Shown here: positions 43,953-53,183 of the stretch, piece by piece
How positions within the stretch are numbered: position 1 is the first letter of the stretch
How the letters are laid out: every line of letters starts with the position of its first letter
NCBI GenBank assembly: GCA_017549285.1
Contig: JAFYVE010000007.1
Location: 1 to 64,000, forward strand
Origin: Clostridia bacterium
Lineage (GTDB): Bacteria > Bacillota > Clostridia > Oscillospirales > Acutalibacteraceae
DNA: 64,000 nt
Direction: 5' to 3'
Made by a program: the position numbers and the translations under genes
Notes under the pieces: generated by a model
Database searches by the model: none
What the model was told of the DNA's origin: nothing
What the model saw: the letters and a program-made list of their open reading frames with translations, nothing else

Positions 43953-44570
43953 ATGATAGCAATAATTAACTATGGTGTAGGCAATCTGTTTTCACTTGTC
44001 GGCTCTCTTGAGCATCTGGGAATTGATGCAGTTGTCACATCAGATGCAGAAATAATTAAAAAGGCAGACAGAATCATTCTTCCCGGTGTAGGTGCTTTTG
44101 CAGATGCAAAACAGAAACTTGTTGATACCGGACTTATCCCCGTTATTGACGAGCAAGTAAAAAACGGCAAACCTTTACTCGGAATCTGTCTTGGCATGCA
44201 GTTACTTTTTGAGAAAAGTTACGAATACGGTGAACACGACGGACTCGGCTACATAAAGGGTTCTGTATGTCCTCTTAATGAAGATATAAGAAAAGACCTT
44301 AAAGTTCCCCATATCGGTTGGAATAAGCTTATCATCAAAGACAAGACAAATCCTATACTTAAATATACCGGCGACAATGATTATGTATACTATGTACATT
44401 CATTCTATGCAAAAGATTGCGATGATTCACTTATAGCATATTCAGAGTATGAAGTAAATGTTCCCGGCCTTGTATGTAAAGACAACATTTTCGGTGCACA
44501 GTTCCATCCCGAAAAGAGCGGTCAGGTAGGTCTTGATATGTTAAAAGCTTTCAATGAGGTGACAGTATGA
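43953..44570 (+). CDS. hisH: Imidazole glycerol phosphate synthase, glutaminase subunit HisH
   Basis: The 205-residue class I glutaminase has LPGVGAFADAKQKL, the nucleophile Cys in LLGICLGMQLLF, and His/Glu in GAQFHPEKSGQVGLDML. It passes ammonia to HisF. It is adjacent to hisB with a one-base junction (TAA then ATG), so the SD must lie inside hisB. Confidence 0.97.
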   Translation: MIAIINYGVGNLFSLVGSLEHLGIDAVVTSDAEIIKKADRIILPGVGAFADAKQKLVDTGLIPVIDEQVKNGKPLLGICLGMQLLFEKSYEYGEHDGLGYIKGSVCPLNEDIRKDLKVPHIGWNKLIIKDKTNPILKYTGDNDYVYYVHSFYAKDCDDSLIAYSEYEVNVPGLVCKDNIFGAQFHPEKSGQVGLDMLKAFNEVTV

Positions 44571-45289
44571 GAATATTTCCTGCAATAGACCTTCGTGGCG
44601 GTAAGGTTGTAAGACTGACCGAAGGCGATTACGACAGAATGAAAACATACGGTAACTCACCCGTTGAAACTGCAAAAATGTTTGAAAGAATGGGCGCAAA
44701 GCATCTTCACGTAGTTGATCTTGATTCAGCAAAAGACGGCGGAAGTGCAAACACAGATATTATCTGCGAGATAGCAAGGGAAACCAATCTGTTTATTCAG
44801 ACCGGCGGCGGAATCAGAACTGAAGAGAAAATTCAGCACTATGTTGACGCAGGAGTTGACAGACTTATTCTCGGCACGGCAGCTATCAACAACTTCCCTT
44901 TTCTTTGTGATATGGTAAAAAAATTCGGAAGTCATATCGCAGTAGGTGTTGATGCTAAAGATGGTTTTGTAGCTGTCAACGGCTGGCTTGAAGTAACAAA
45001 GGTTAATTCCTTTGATTTTTGTAAAAAACTTGCAGAAAACGGCGTTGAAACCGTTATTTACACAGATATCTCAAAGGACGGTAAGCTTAGCGGAACAAAT
45101 GTTGATGCATACCGTGAACTTAAGAAAATCGGAAACTTAAATGTAATTGCTTCGGGCGGTATTTCATCAATGGATGACATCAGGGCTCTTTGTGAATTTG
45201 ACTGTTATGGTGCAATAATCGGCAAAGCCATTTACGAAAACAGAATTGACCTTAATGAAGTTCTGGGATACGCAGGTGACGAATTATGA
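44567..45289 (+). CDS. hisA: ProFAR isomerase HisA
   Basis: The 240-residue half-barrel-duplicated TIM protein has IFPAIDLRGGKVVRLTEGDY (catalytic Asp), VDLDSAKDG, QTGGGIRTEEKI, VIYTDISKDGKLSGTN (second Asp) and ASGGISSMDDI. It overlaps hisH by four bases. Confidence 0.97.
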   Translation: MRIFPAIDLRGGKVVRLTEGDYDRMKTYGNSPVETAKMFERMGAKHLHVVDLDSAKDGGSANTDIICEIARETNLFIQTGGGIRTEEKIQHYVDAGVDRLILGTAAINNFPFLCDMVKKFGSHIAVGVDAKDGFVAVNGWLEVTKVNSFDFCKKLAENGVETVIYTDISKDGKLSGTNVDAYRELKKIGNLNVIASGGISSMDDIRALCEFDCYGAIIGKAIYENRIDLNEVLGYAGDEL

Positions 45290-46044
45290 TAACAAAAAGA
45301 ATTATCCCCTGTCTTGATATAAGAAACGGCAGAGTTGTAAAAGGTGTCAATTTTGAAGGAATTCAGGACGTTCAGGATCCCGTTGTTCTTGCAAAATTCT
45401 ATAACGACAGCGGTGCTGATGAGCTTGTTTTCTATGATATAACAGCAAGCTTTGAAGGCAGAAGTCTTTTCAGCGATGTTCTTAAAAATGTTGCAAGTAA
45501 CATTTTCATCCCCCTGACGGTCGGAGGAAACATAAATTCTGTTGAAGATTTCGACAGGGTGCTCAAAAGCGGTGCCGACAAAGTAAGTGTCAATTCAGGT
45601 GCTATCAGAAATCCTTCACTTATAGGTGAAGCGGCAAAAAAATACGGCGACCAGTGTGTTGTTCTTTCAATGGATGTTAAAAGAGTTGACGGTCAGTTCA
45701 GAATTTTTGCAAAAGGCGGAAGAGAAGACACAGGCATTGATGCGATTGAATGGGCAAAAAAATGTACAGCAAACGGTGCAGGCGAAATCGTTGTAAACTC
45801 AATCAACACAGATGGAGTAAAAAACGGATTTGACCTTGAAATGCTCAGAGCAATCTGCGATGTTGTATCAGTACCCGTTATCGCTTCGGGCGGTGCAGGA
45901 TGTATGGAACATTTTAAAACACTTTTTAATGAAGTACCCGGTGTTGATGCAGGTCTTGCTGCTTCAATATTCCATTTCGGAGAAGTCAAAATCTCTGACC
46001 TTAAAAAGTATCTTAACGACAACAATATAGAAATGAGAATTTAA
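45286..46044 (+). CDS. hisF: Imidazole glycerol phosphate synthase, cyclase subunit HisF
   Basis: The 252-residue TIM barrel has [19 protein letters not shown] (catalytic Asp), [44 protein letters not shown] and [11 protein letters not shown]. It closes the imidazole ring and releases AICAR to the purine pathway. It overlaps hisA by four bases. Confidence 0.97.
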   Translation: MITKRIIPCLDIRNGRVVKGVNFEGIQDVQDPVVLAKFYNDSGADELVFYDITASFEGRSLFSDVLKNVASNIFIPLTVGGNINSVEDFDRVLKSGADKVSVNSGAIRNPSLIGEAAKKYGDQCVVLSMDVKRVDGQFRIFAKGGREDTGIDAIEWAKKCTANGAGEIVVNSINTDGVKNGFDLEMLRAICDVVSVPVIASGGAGCMEHFKTLFNEVPGVDAGLAASIFHFGEVKISDLKKYLNDNNIEMRI

Positions 46045-46046
46045 AA

Positions 46047-46700
46047 ATGTACGAGGAAATTATAAAAGAACTTAAATTTGACGATAAGGGACTTATTCCT
46101 GCAGTTGTTCAGGACTTTTTCACAGGAGAAGTGCTGACAGTTGCATATATGAATGCAGAAAGCCTTTCAATCACTCTTGAAGAAAAAATGACATGCTTCT
46201 TCTCACGCTCAAGACAGGAGCTGTGGAGAAAAGGAGAAACAAGCGGTAACAGACAGCACATTGTTTCTATAAAAACAGACTGTGACAAAGATGCACTTGT
46301 TGTAAAAGTAATCAAAGACGGTCCTGCCTGCCATACAGGCGCAGAGAGCTGTTTCTTCAATCTTTTATACAAAGATAATGATAAGACAGATTTCTCAATT
46401 GATGCGCTCTATGACCTTATCAAAGGCAGAAAAACTCAGATGCAGGAAGGTTCATACACAACATACCTTTTCACAAAGGGTCTTGATAAGATAATGAAAA
46501 AGGTCGGCGAAGAATGTACAGAAGTCATCATCGGCGCTGCAAAAAATTCAAAAGAAGAAACAATCTATGAAATTTCCGACCTTGCATATCATATTCTTGT
46601 GCTTATGGTTGAAATGGGTATTTCTGTTGATGATATCAGAAAAGAGCTCGATTCAAGACACGTCATTGACCATAAAGTAAAACAGGAAACAATGCAATAA
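46047..46700 (+). CDS. hisIE: Bifunctional PR-AMP cyclohydrolase / PR-ATP pyrophosphatase HisIE
   Basis: The 217-residue fusion has a HisI domain first (about residues 1-115: [36 protein letters not shown], zinc Cys in DCDKD and [12 protein letters not shown]). A HisE domain follows (about 120-217: [41 protein letters not shown]). It ends the his operon. Its stop is immediately followed by the stop of the convergent membrane gene, with no intergenic terminator. Confidence 0.96.
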   Translation: MYEEIIKELKFDDKGLIPAVVQDFFTGEVLTVAYMNAESLSITLEEKMTCFFSRSRQELWRKGETSGNRQHIVSIKTDCDKDALVVKVIKDGPACHTGAESCFFNLLYKDNDKTDFSIDALYDLIKGRKTQMQEGSYTTYLFTKGLDKIMKKVGEECTEVIIGAAKNSKEETIYEISDLAYHILVLMVEMGISVDDIRKELDSRHVIDHKVKQETMQ

Positions 46701-47477
46701 TCACTTCCCTTTTATTGGTTCAAAATAAAACACTACAGTTTTTTCCGTATTCACCTTATGTGGATACGGATTTTCTTTTGCTTTAATAAAATCATATACA
46801 TCATAAAGACAATCCGGCAGAAAATAAATCGCAGGAAGAACAAGAAGAGAAAGAATCTTTTTCGGAATATTGCTTAGTCTGAGCACAAGAAGAGATAACA
46901 TATTACCGTCTGCAATTTCAGATGCAAAACTAAACTGAGATTTAAAACTCAGATATGGTGACCTGATAAATGCAAATTTGAGAAAACATAATTTCTGACT
47001 ATAAACAGAAAATGTAAATATTGATATAAAAAATATAAATACACTACAAACTGCAAGAAGAATAAATACTCTTTCAGAAACACCTTTTTCAACTGAATAA
47101 ACGAGTGCAGATAAAAAAAGTGCAGACGGGCTGAAAAAAACTACAAATGCAACTATTCTAATAAAACATACAATCAGTTGCAGATAAATAAATCTGATAA
47201 TCAGATTAAGATTAATCTGTTTTCTGTCCACACGTGAAAAGTGCATCAGCTTTTTCAATTTAAAATAATAATAAGAAAAAAACAGTCCGCAGATTTCAAC
47301 AGATGCAAAGAAAGAAATCAACATATGAATCAACTTATTATCAAAAATTCCGAGTTGAGAAAGATATGTTGTGTCAAAAATGAGAAACAACATAATAAAA
47401 AAGGTTGTTACAAAAAAAAGCAACAACAATAAATAATCGGAAAGATAAACTGCAAAGTTCTTTAATTCTTTAAGCAT
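46701..47477 (-). CDS. Polytopic membrane protein of unknown function
   Basis: I do not recognise this 258-residue protein. It has about four hydrophobic stretches (LSDYLLLLLFFVTTFFIMLFLIF; HMLISFFASVEICGLFFSYYYF; LICFIRIVAFVVFFSPSALFLSALV; VFILLAVCSVFIFFISIFTF) and a positively charged HFSRVDRK loop. Its C-terminus faces the cytoplasm by the positive-inside rule. The start ATG at 47477 is seven bases after a GGAGG that is buried in a terminator-like hairpin, so translation may be controlled. It is downstream of the amidohydrolase and probably read only by readthrough or from its own start. Confidence 0.7.
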   Translation of the reverse strand: MLKELKNFAVYLSDYLLLLLFFVTTFFIMLFLIFDTTYLSQLGIFDNKLIHMLISFFASVEICGLFFSYYYFKLKKLMHFSRVDRKQINLNLIIRFIYLQLIVCFIRIVAFVVFFSPSALFLSALVYSVEKGVSERVFILLAVCSVFIFFISIFTFSVYSQKLCFLKFAFIRSPYLSFKSQFSFASEIADGNMLSLLVLRLSNIPKKILSLLVLPAIYFLPDCLYDVYDFIKAKENPYPHKVNTEKTVVFYFEPIKGK

Positions 47478-47509
47478 AAAAAAACCTCCGAAAATTAGTT
47501 TCGGAGGAA
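47478..47509 (-). terminator. Terminator hairpin whose 3' arm is the SD of the next gene
   Basis: On the minus strand CCTCCGAAA (47507-47499) pairs perfectly with TTTCGGAGG (47493-47485) around CTAAT. It is followed by T7 and then the ATG of the membrane gene. The stem ends the sialidase-amidohydrolase transcript and at the same time masks the GGAGG of the membrane gene. Confidence 0.75.
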
Positions 47510-47526
47510 AAATAATATTTTATTCA

Positions 47527-48348
47527 TTAAAGCTCAACATTAAGCTCCCTTGCAAGATTAACACCAAGAATTTTTTCTTTAGCATCTTCGGGAATATCGA
47601 GATTAAGGATTCTTTCGATAGCTGCTTTAGTGTAATCAACACCTTTATAGGGAAAATCAAGTCCGAAAATGTGATTTTCGTGATCTGTCTGATAAATAAG
47701 AGTTCTCAGTTCATCGTCAGAATGGCTCCATTCATCATAAAGACCGTTTTCACCCATAGCAATTGATGTCCATCCTGCAAAAGTGTTACGGACATCATTT
47801 CTTGAGTTATTAACCATAACTGCAAGACCTTCACGGAAGAAATGATAACCTCCGAGATGTTCCATACTAAAACGGAGAGTGGGGTGATTGAATGCTATTT
47901 CATCATACATAAGCATATTATAATCAGCAATTCTGTGCCAGTGAACACCGGTATGGAATGAAAGAAAGAGATTATGCTCTTCAGCTTTCTTATAGATTCT
48001 TTCAGCCTTTTCACCGAGAAGATTGAATTCCTGATAAGCAGGATGAAGTTTTATTCCCTTGAATCCATAAGAAACAATTTTTTCAACCTGTTCTTCAATA
48101 TCATCGGTATCAGTATTGACTGTACCAAATCCGTAAAGGTTATCTTTGCCTACAAGTTTCTCAGCAAGAAACTCATTCGGCTCTCCTTTCAGACCGAAAT
48201 ACTCATAATGACCGTGAAAAGGAGCAAAACAGACTGCTTTTTCAATCTCACATTCTTCCATAAGTTCAAGAAGCTTTTCAACTGTACCTGTGGGTTTTGA
48301 TTCTTGAGGAAAAACGTGTGCGTGATTTGCAAAAATTTTATATTTCAT
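47527..48348 (-). CDS. Amidohydrolase-fold metal-dependent hydrolase (TIM barrel)
   Basis: The 273-residue protein fits the amidohydrolase_2 group. KIFANHAHVFPQE holds the first His pair, GIKLHPAYQEFNLLGEKAERIYKKAEEHNLFLSFHTGVHW the central His, and IFGLDFPYKGVD an Asp near the end. It is likely cytoplasmic and acts on a small carbon-nitrogen or carboxyl substrate (such enzymes include decarboxylases and lactonases). The ATG at 48348 has AAGGA ten bases upstream; a TTG three codons earlier overlaps the sialidase stop. It is co-transcribed with the sialidase. Confidence 0.8.
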   Translation of the reverse strand: MKYKIFANHAHVFPQESKPTGTVEKLLELMEECEIEKAVCFAPFHGHYEYFGLKGEPNEFLAEKLVGKDNLYGFGTVNTDTDDIEEQVEKIVSYGFKGIKLHPAYQEFNLLGEKAERIYKKAEEHNLFLSFHTGVHWHRIADYNMLMYDEIAFNHPTLRFSMEHLGGYHFFREGLAVMVNNSRNDVRNTFAGWTSIAMGENGLYDEWSHSDDELRTLIYQTDHENHIFGLDFPYKGVDYTKAAIERILNLDIPEDAKEKILGVNLARELNVEL

Positions 48349-48353
48349 ATATT

Positions 48354-49724
48354 TCAATCCTTGATTAAAGTAAGTTTTCCGTCATCGGAAAGAGCAAAAA
48401 TATTATATGTAATATGAGATGCTTCATCTTCATAAAGGAATGCTATATTTCCGTCTGAAAGCTCTGTAAGGCAGGAATAAGCAAAAAACGTATCATTAAC
48501 TTTATATTTTGAAATCCAGTCAACCTTATTGTTTTCACCAACAAGACCGACAGTTATTACACCACTTGCTCTCTTTTTTATATCAGACGGGAAAGAACCT
48601 ACAATAACACTTTTTCCGTTAATCTTTTTTGAGTAATTGATGAACGAAACCATACAGTTTCCGAAAGCAGTCAGATTTTTATCGTGTCTGAATTTAGACC
48701 ATTTTACGCCGCCATCATCGCTGTCTGAATATGCAACAAAATTACCTTTATTTCTTGCGTAAATTCTGAGTGTTCCGTCGGGCAGATTGACAATCTGAGA
48801 TTCACTTGTTTTTCCTACTCCGAAACCGTGTTTCGTATCAGAACGATTCCAGGTTTTACCATTGTCATCTGAATAAATGACAACTACTTCTTCACAGGCA
48901 CCTTTTATAAGACCGTTGACGTAAAGAGTGAAAAAAATTCTTTCTTTGCCATTAATTTCAACGGTAGCACCTCTGCCGGGGCCGACACCTACAAAGCCTT
49001 CTTTTTTCTTTTTTATCTGTGAGGAAATATTTAAAGGTTTGCTCCACGTTATGCCGTTATCGTCTGAATATCTCAACCAGAGATAACAGGTTCTGTAAGC
49101 TGAAAAATAAGATTTATCGTAATATACATTCTGTTTAATCTGCTTATCAGAACCGACCTGTGGCTGATAAAGAGGTTCATTGTTTTTATAAATACAGCAA
49201 TCTTCGTCAACAGTATATTCTGTTGCAGAGTTATCTGAAAGTTTCATTACAGGTGCATAACCATCTTTATAATCACCGATATAGAACTCAAAAGTTTTCA
49301 GTTCATCGGAACAAGAACCGGTTGTAAGGAGAAGATGTTCTTTACCGTTTACGTTAACGAAACCTTTTCCCTTTTTACAGGTCATATACCCGCCGTAAGC
49401 TGTCCATACATCAGTGAGGATGAAAATTCTTCCGTTACGGGACTGTACAATTGCAGTATCAATAAATGATGCACTTTCCGTATCAGTATGAGTATCTGCA
49501 TAGTCATCGAAATAGTTCACAACATTATATTTCCACTCACCGTAACCGTTTTCTGAAAATGCAAGAAGAGTATCAATATTATTAGCAGAATCTGACCCGT
49601 GATCATATCTCATATCAGCGGCAGCAATTACAGAGCCATCCCGAAGAGTATAAATTGCAGGGATTCTGTAAGTTTTTGAACCCATAGTGCCTGTTTCAAA
49701 AGGCTGAAAATACTGTTTATCCAT
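48354..49724 (-). CDS. Sialidase (exo-alpha-sialidase, BNR repeats)
   Basis: The 456-residue six-bladed propeller has the arginine-triad signature YRIP (about residues 19-22), Asp boxes (RYSDDNGITWSKP, IYSDDNGKTWNRS, SDSDDGGVKWSKF), and a late RASGVITVG/Tyr region. It removes terminal sialic acid from glycoconjugates. There is no signal peptide, so it is probably intracellular, or exported by an unknown route. The only good SD (GGAGG) lies about 21 bases before the ATG, unusually far, and there is no closer in-frame start. It leads the sialidase-amidohydrolase pair. Confidence 0.85.
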   Translation of the reverse strand: MDKQYFQPFETGTMGSKTYRIPAIYTLRDGSVIAAADMRYDHGSDSANNIDTLLAFSENGYGEWKYNVVNYFDDYADTHTDTESASFIDTAIVQSRNGRIFILTDVWTAYGGYMTCKKGKGFVNVNGKEHLLLTTGSCSDELKTFEFYIGDYKDGYAPVMKLSDNSATEYTVDEDCCIYKNNEPLYQPQVGSDKQIKQNVYYDKSYFSAYRTCYLWLRYSDDNGITWSKPLNISSQIKKKKEGFVGVGPGRGATVEINGKERIFFTLYVNGLIKGACEEVVVIYSDDNGKTWNRSDTKHGFGVGKTSESQIVNLPDGTLRIYARNKGNFVAYSDSDDGGVKWSKFRHDKNLTAFGNCMVSFINYSKKINGKSVIVGSFPSDIKKRASGVITVGLVGENNKVDWISKYKVNDTFFAYSCLTELSDGNIAFLYEDEASHITYNIFALSDDGKLTLIKD

Positions 49725-49798
49725 ATCAAAGAAACAACTGATGTGTTATCCTCCGTTTTTTTCTAAATGATAACATGAGAAAAATAAAAAGTCAATGA

Positions 49799-49825
49799 AA
49801 AAAGCGGATTTGAATCCGCTTTATT
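49799..49825 (-). terminator. Terminator of spoIVB
   Basis: AAAGCGGATT (49801-49810) and AATCCGCTTT (49813-49822) form a 10-bp stem with a two-base loop just past the spoIVB stop. Confidence 0.75.
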
Positions 49826-49832
49826 AATACCA

Positions 49833-51038
49833 TTATTCAATTTCGTTCATTGTATCAATCATTGTTTCTGCAAAAATTCCGTAACCTCTTTCGGGGTCAT
49901 TCAGAAAAACGTGAGTAACAGCGCCTACAAACATTCCGTTCTGAATTATGGGACTACCGCTCATTCCCTGGATAATTCCGCCTGTCTGTTCAATAAGGTC
50001 CTCATCTGTTACTTTTATAACCATAGACCTGGACTGTTTTTCTGAGGAATAATTGATTTTTTCAATTTCGATATCGTATACTTCAGGACCTTCTTCCGAA
50101 ACAGTTGAAATTATCTGAGCTTCACCTGTTTTAATTTCAGATTGAGATGCTACGGGGAACATAGAATTATTATCAGTTTCACTTTCATCATAAATACCGT
50201 AAACACCGAATTCATTGTTTTCAAGAATATCACCGAAATCAACGGAAGAAAATACTCCTTTTATCTGCCCTGTCTGCCCCTTATCGCCTTTCTGACAACC
50301 ATTCAGTGATGCCTTCATAATATCGCCCTCACTTACAGTAAGAACACTCTTTGTATCAGAATCATAAATTGCGTGACCGAGAGAAGCAAATTTACCGCTT
50401 ACAGGATCAGTAAAAGTAAGTGTTCCGATACCTGCGGTACTGTCTTTGAGCCATAATCCGCATCTGTACTTACCTTCACTTTCTGAATAGCACGGTTTAA
50501 GAGAAAAATAGAAAGTATTATTTTCTCTTTTTACGGTTATACTTACATTTTCACCTTCCGATAAAGATACTTTCTGTGAAAAATCTGATACGGATTTTAC
50601 AATTTCATCATTTATATGGGTAATTATATCCCCTTTTCTGATACCGCATACCTGCCCCGGACTGATTAATCCGTTTATTGTGTCAACATCCTGAACATCA
50701 ACAACAAGAAGACCATCAGTATAGATTTTTATTCCTACAAGATTTCCTCCGATATTTACATATTTTCTGTCTGTTTCAATTGCTTCAACCTGTGTTACGG
50801 GAATAATTCCGAACAATGAGATATCAGCAGATGTTTCTCCGTCTGTTCTACCCTTAAAAACAGGGATTGTTGATTCCGATTTTGTTACATTGAAAACTGT
50901 CATATAATTATACGACTCGACATTATCATAAAACACAAATTTTTCAGGATGATAAATTGTTCCCAATGTTATAAATACAAAAACTATTACACACAATACT
51001 GACAAGAAAACATCTGTAATTTTTATTAATTTTTTCAT
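49833..51038 (-). CDS. spoIVB: SpoIVB serine peptidase
   Basis: The 401-residue forespore-secreted peptidase cuts SpoIVFA/BofA-type inhibitors to start sigma-K activation in the mother cell. It has an N-terminal membrane helix (VFLSVLCVIVFVFITLGTIYH), a PDZ domain (ISPGQVCGIRKGDIITHINDEIVKSVSDFSQKV) and a C-terminal S55 domain with His in FASLGHAIYD and the Ser in GGIIQGMSGSPIIQNG. GAGGTG precedes the ATG. It stands alone with its own terminators; the usual recN and spo0A neighbours are not beside it. Confidence 0.93.
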   Translation of the reverse strand: MKKLIKITDVFLSVLCVIVFVFITLGTIYHPEKFVFYDNVESYNYMTVFNVTKSESTIPVFKGRTDGETSADISLFGIIPVTQVEAIETDRKYVNIGGNLVGIKIYTDGLLVVDVQDVDTINGLISPGQVCGIRKGDIITHINDEIVKSVSDFSQKVSLSEGENVSITVKRENNTFYFSLKPCYSESEGKYRCGLWLKDSTAGIGTLTFTDPVSGKFASLGHAIYDSDTKSVLTVSEGDIMKASLNGCQKGDKGQTGQIKGVFSSVDFGDILENNEFGVYGIYDESETDNNSMFPVASQSEIKTGEAQIISTVSEEGPEVYDIEIEKINYSSEKQSRSMVIKVTDEDLIEQTGGIIQGMSGSPIIQNGMFVGAVTHVFLNDPERGYGIFAETMIDTMNEIE

Positions 51039-51147
51039 TTCACACCTCCGCTTTTAATTCTCATAAATAATGTGGCTTTTAAATACTGCATTATTAACGG
51101 AATATTTTATTGTGACGGAAATGCGACAAAGTAAAATTATGTAAAAA

Positions 51148-51180
51148 AATATAACCGTCATTATCTGACGGTTATATAAA
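51148..51180 (-). terminator. Terminator downstream of prmA
   Basis: ATAACCGTCA (51151-51160) and TGACGGTTAT (51166-51175) with an A/T-rich flank on the minus side. Confidence 0.75.
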
Positions 51181-51183
51181 AAA

Positions 51184-52107
51184 TTATTTTTTCATACATT
51201 CAAAACAAAGCCAGCCTGCTTCTTCGTGACGGGCAATAATTTTAAAGCCGTATTCATCGAGTGCTGCAACAACTTCAGGCTCACGCATATCAATAATTCC
51301 CGAAACGATGTAAACACTGTCTTCATTCATAAATTCGTCTACACCTTTTGAAAGCATAATGATGGCGTCTGCAACAATGTTTGCAGCAATAACATCGAAT
51401 TTACCTGAAACTTTATCGGTAAGATTACCGTGATGAAGAGTATATTTTGATTCTTCAATTTTGTTTCTGTCAGCATTTTCCCTTGCTGTCTTGACTGCAA
51501 GTTTATCGATATCAACACCTACTGCACTTTCAGCACCGAGAAGAAGAGAAGCTATAGAAAGAATACCGCTGCCGCAACCGATATCAAGCATTTTACAACC
51601 GGGCTTAATATATTTTTCAATTGAAGCCAGACAGAGTCTTGTTGTTTCGTGCGAACCTGAACCGAATGCAAGTCCCGGTTCAAGATGAAGGACAACCCTG
51701 TCTCCTGCATCGACTTCGTCTTTCCAGATAGGCTGAATAAGAAGTCTTTCACCGACGGGCATAGGCTTGAAATATTTCTTCCAGTTATTTTCCCAGTCTG
51801 CATTCTTACAAAGAACTGTATCAATATCAAAATCAATATTTTCGGCTATAAGTCTGTCTTTTATAAATGAAACAGCTTCATTGGGATTTTCCTCCGGAGA
51901 AATGTAAACGTGAACAATACCCTTTGATCTGTCACGTGCAAGAAGCTCTTCGTCAATAAGGTCAATATGTGCTATTTCAAGAACAGCATCTTCCATATCT
52001 GAATAATCTTCAATATATATTCCGTAAGGAACAGTCATAGAAACAATTGCTCCCGCTTCATCAACTCTTTCAACGGGAACTGTTACTTTAATTTCGGTCC
52101 AATCCAT
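51184..52107 (-). CDS. prmA: Ribosomal protein L11 methyltransferase
   Basis: The 307-residue SAM methyltransferase trimethylates L11. DWENNWKKYFKPMPVGERLLIQPIW and HLEPGLAFGSGSHETTRLCLASIEK are the family hallmarks. The SAM-binding loop is MLDIGCGSGILSIASLLLGAE, followed by VGVDIDKLAVKTARENA and VIAANIVADAI. AGGT precedes the ATG. It lies 12 bases after the DUF2804 gene. Confidence 0.95.
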   Translation of the reverse strand: MDWTEIKVTVPVERVDEAGAIVSMTVPYGIYIEDYSDMEDAVLEIAHIDLIDEELLARDRSKGIVHVYISPEENPNEAVSFIKDRLIAENIDFDIDTVLCKNADWENNWKKYFKPMPVGERLLIQPIWKDEVDAGDRVVLHLEPGLAFGSGSHETTRLCLASIEKYIKPGCKMLDIGCGSGILSIASLLLGAESAVGVDIDKLAVKTARENADRNKIEESKYTLHHGNLTDKVSGKFDVIAANIVADAIIMLSKGVDEFMNEDSVYIVSGIIDMREPEVVAALDEYGFKIIARHEEAGWLCFECMKK

Positions 52108-52118
52108 AATATACCTCT

Positions 52119-53171
52119 TTAATATTTATTGTGAACATCCTCTGCAAAACAGAGCATATTTTTAAATTCAATCACCTTGCCGTCATCAAGGACAGCCTTA
52201 CCTGACATTCTGCCGAATACCTGATGCTGATCGGTAATGATAAATTTGACATCAATTTTGGCTGCTCTGTCAAGTACAGGAATAAAATCAGCCTCAAATC
52301 TTCCGTCAGACGATGTGAATGTCCAAGGTTTCATATATTCTTTATTTCCGTTTTCATCGGTAGGAATATTGAAACTGATATCATCAAACTTATGTGCCTT
52401 ACCATTATAGAAAATAACATTTTCACTTGCAGCTGATGTATTACCAAAACCGTAACCTATATTGAAGCCGAATGGTTTACCGTTGATATCACAGTTGCCT
52501 GAACCCCAATACCATGTATTATCGTAAGTCCATACACCTCTGCCCCAGTCGAGTGTGCCGAAGTCTGTTTTCGGATTGAATTTATATTCTTTTCCGTCAA
52601 AGCAAACGGAACCCGATGCTCTCATACAATTAATTTTCTGATTATAATAGAATGCTGTTTCCTTTTCAGCCCACGGTGTGGCTATAACCATTGTATCCAT
52701 ATAGGGCTCACAGAGTTTTATGTTGCAGGAAAAATTTTTACCGTCAAGAAAATCATCAAAATTGCATATGATAGTGCGTTGATTTTCGGTTTTATAATAA
52801 TCAAGTTTAAGCTTTTTATTATGGAAAGAAACATTACCCTTTTCGCTTGTTGCAGGCATTTTCATTTTACCCATCGGGAAAGGTGTAAGAACGGTATTTG
52901 TATGCTCCCAAGGATTCTTTTCATCGGTAAAATCAAGAAGGCTTACCGATTGAAGACCGATATATCCGTCATCTGAAATTGTGAAAGCAACACCGAAATC
53001 CTGCCCCATAACAAGATAATAATCCCATTCTTTTATACGGAATGAAGGTGCTTTTATCATTTTACGGTCATACTGTTGATAAAGTCGTCTTGACCAGCCG
53101 GGCTCAGCAAGTCTGCCCTGTTTATCAAGCAAAGGTTGAATTTTCTTTATTTCGTGGTTACGCTCTGCCAT
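52119..53171 (-). CDS. DUF2804-family protein
   Basis: The 350-residue protein matches a conserved family of unknown function often called DUF2804. Its marks are RLYQQYDRKMIKAPSFRIKEWDYYLVMG, DFGTLDWGRGVWTYDNTWYWGSGN and GFNIGYGFGNTSAASENVIFYNGK. The Trp-rich beta structure recalls carotenoid 1,2-hydratase/hydroxyneurosporene-like folds. It has no signal peptide. The ATG at 53171 has AGAGGTG upstream; a GTG three codons earlier overlaps it. It lies in a run GtrA-YhaM-DUF2804-prmA. Confidence 0.85.
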   Translation of the reverse strand: MAERNHEIKKIQPLLDKQGRLAEPGWSRRLYQQYDRKMIKAPSFRIKEWDYYLVMGQDFGVAFTISDDGYIGLQSVSLLDFTDEKNPWEHTNTVLTPFPMGKMKMPATSEKGNVSFHNKKLKLDYYKTENQRTIICNFDDFLDGKNFSCNIKLCEPYMDTMVIATPWAEKETAFYYNQKINCMRASGSVCFDGKEYKFNPKTDFGTLDWGRGVWTYDNTWYWGSGNCDINGKPFGFNIGYGFGNTSAASENVIFYNGKAHKFDDISFNIPTDENGNKEYMKPWTFTSSDGRFEADFIPVLDRAAKIDVKFIITDQHQVFGRMSGKAVLDDGKVIEFKNMLCFAEDVHNKY

Positions 53172-53183
53172 AATGAACACCTC

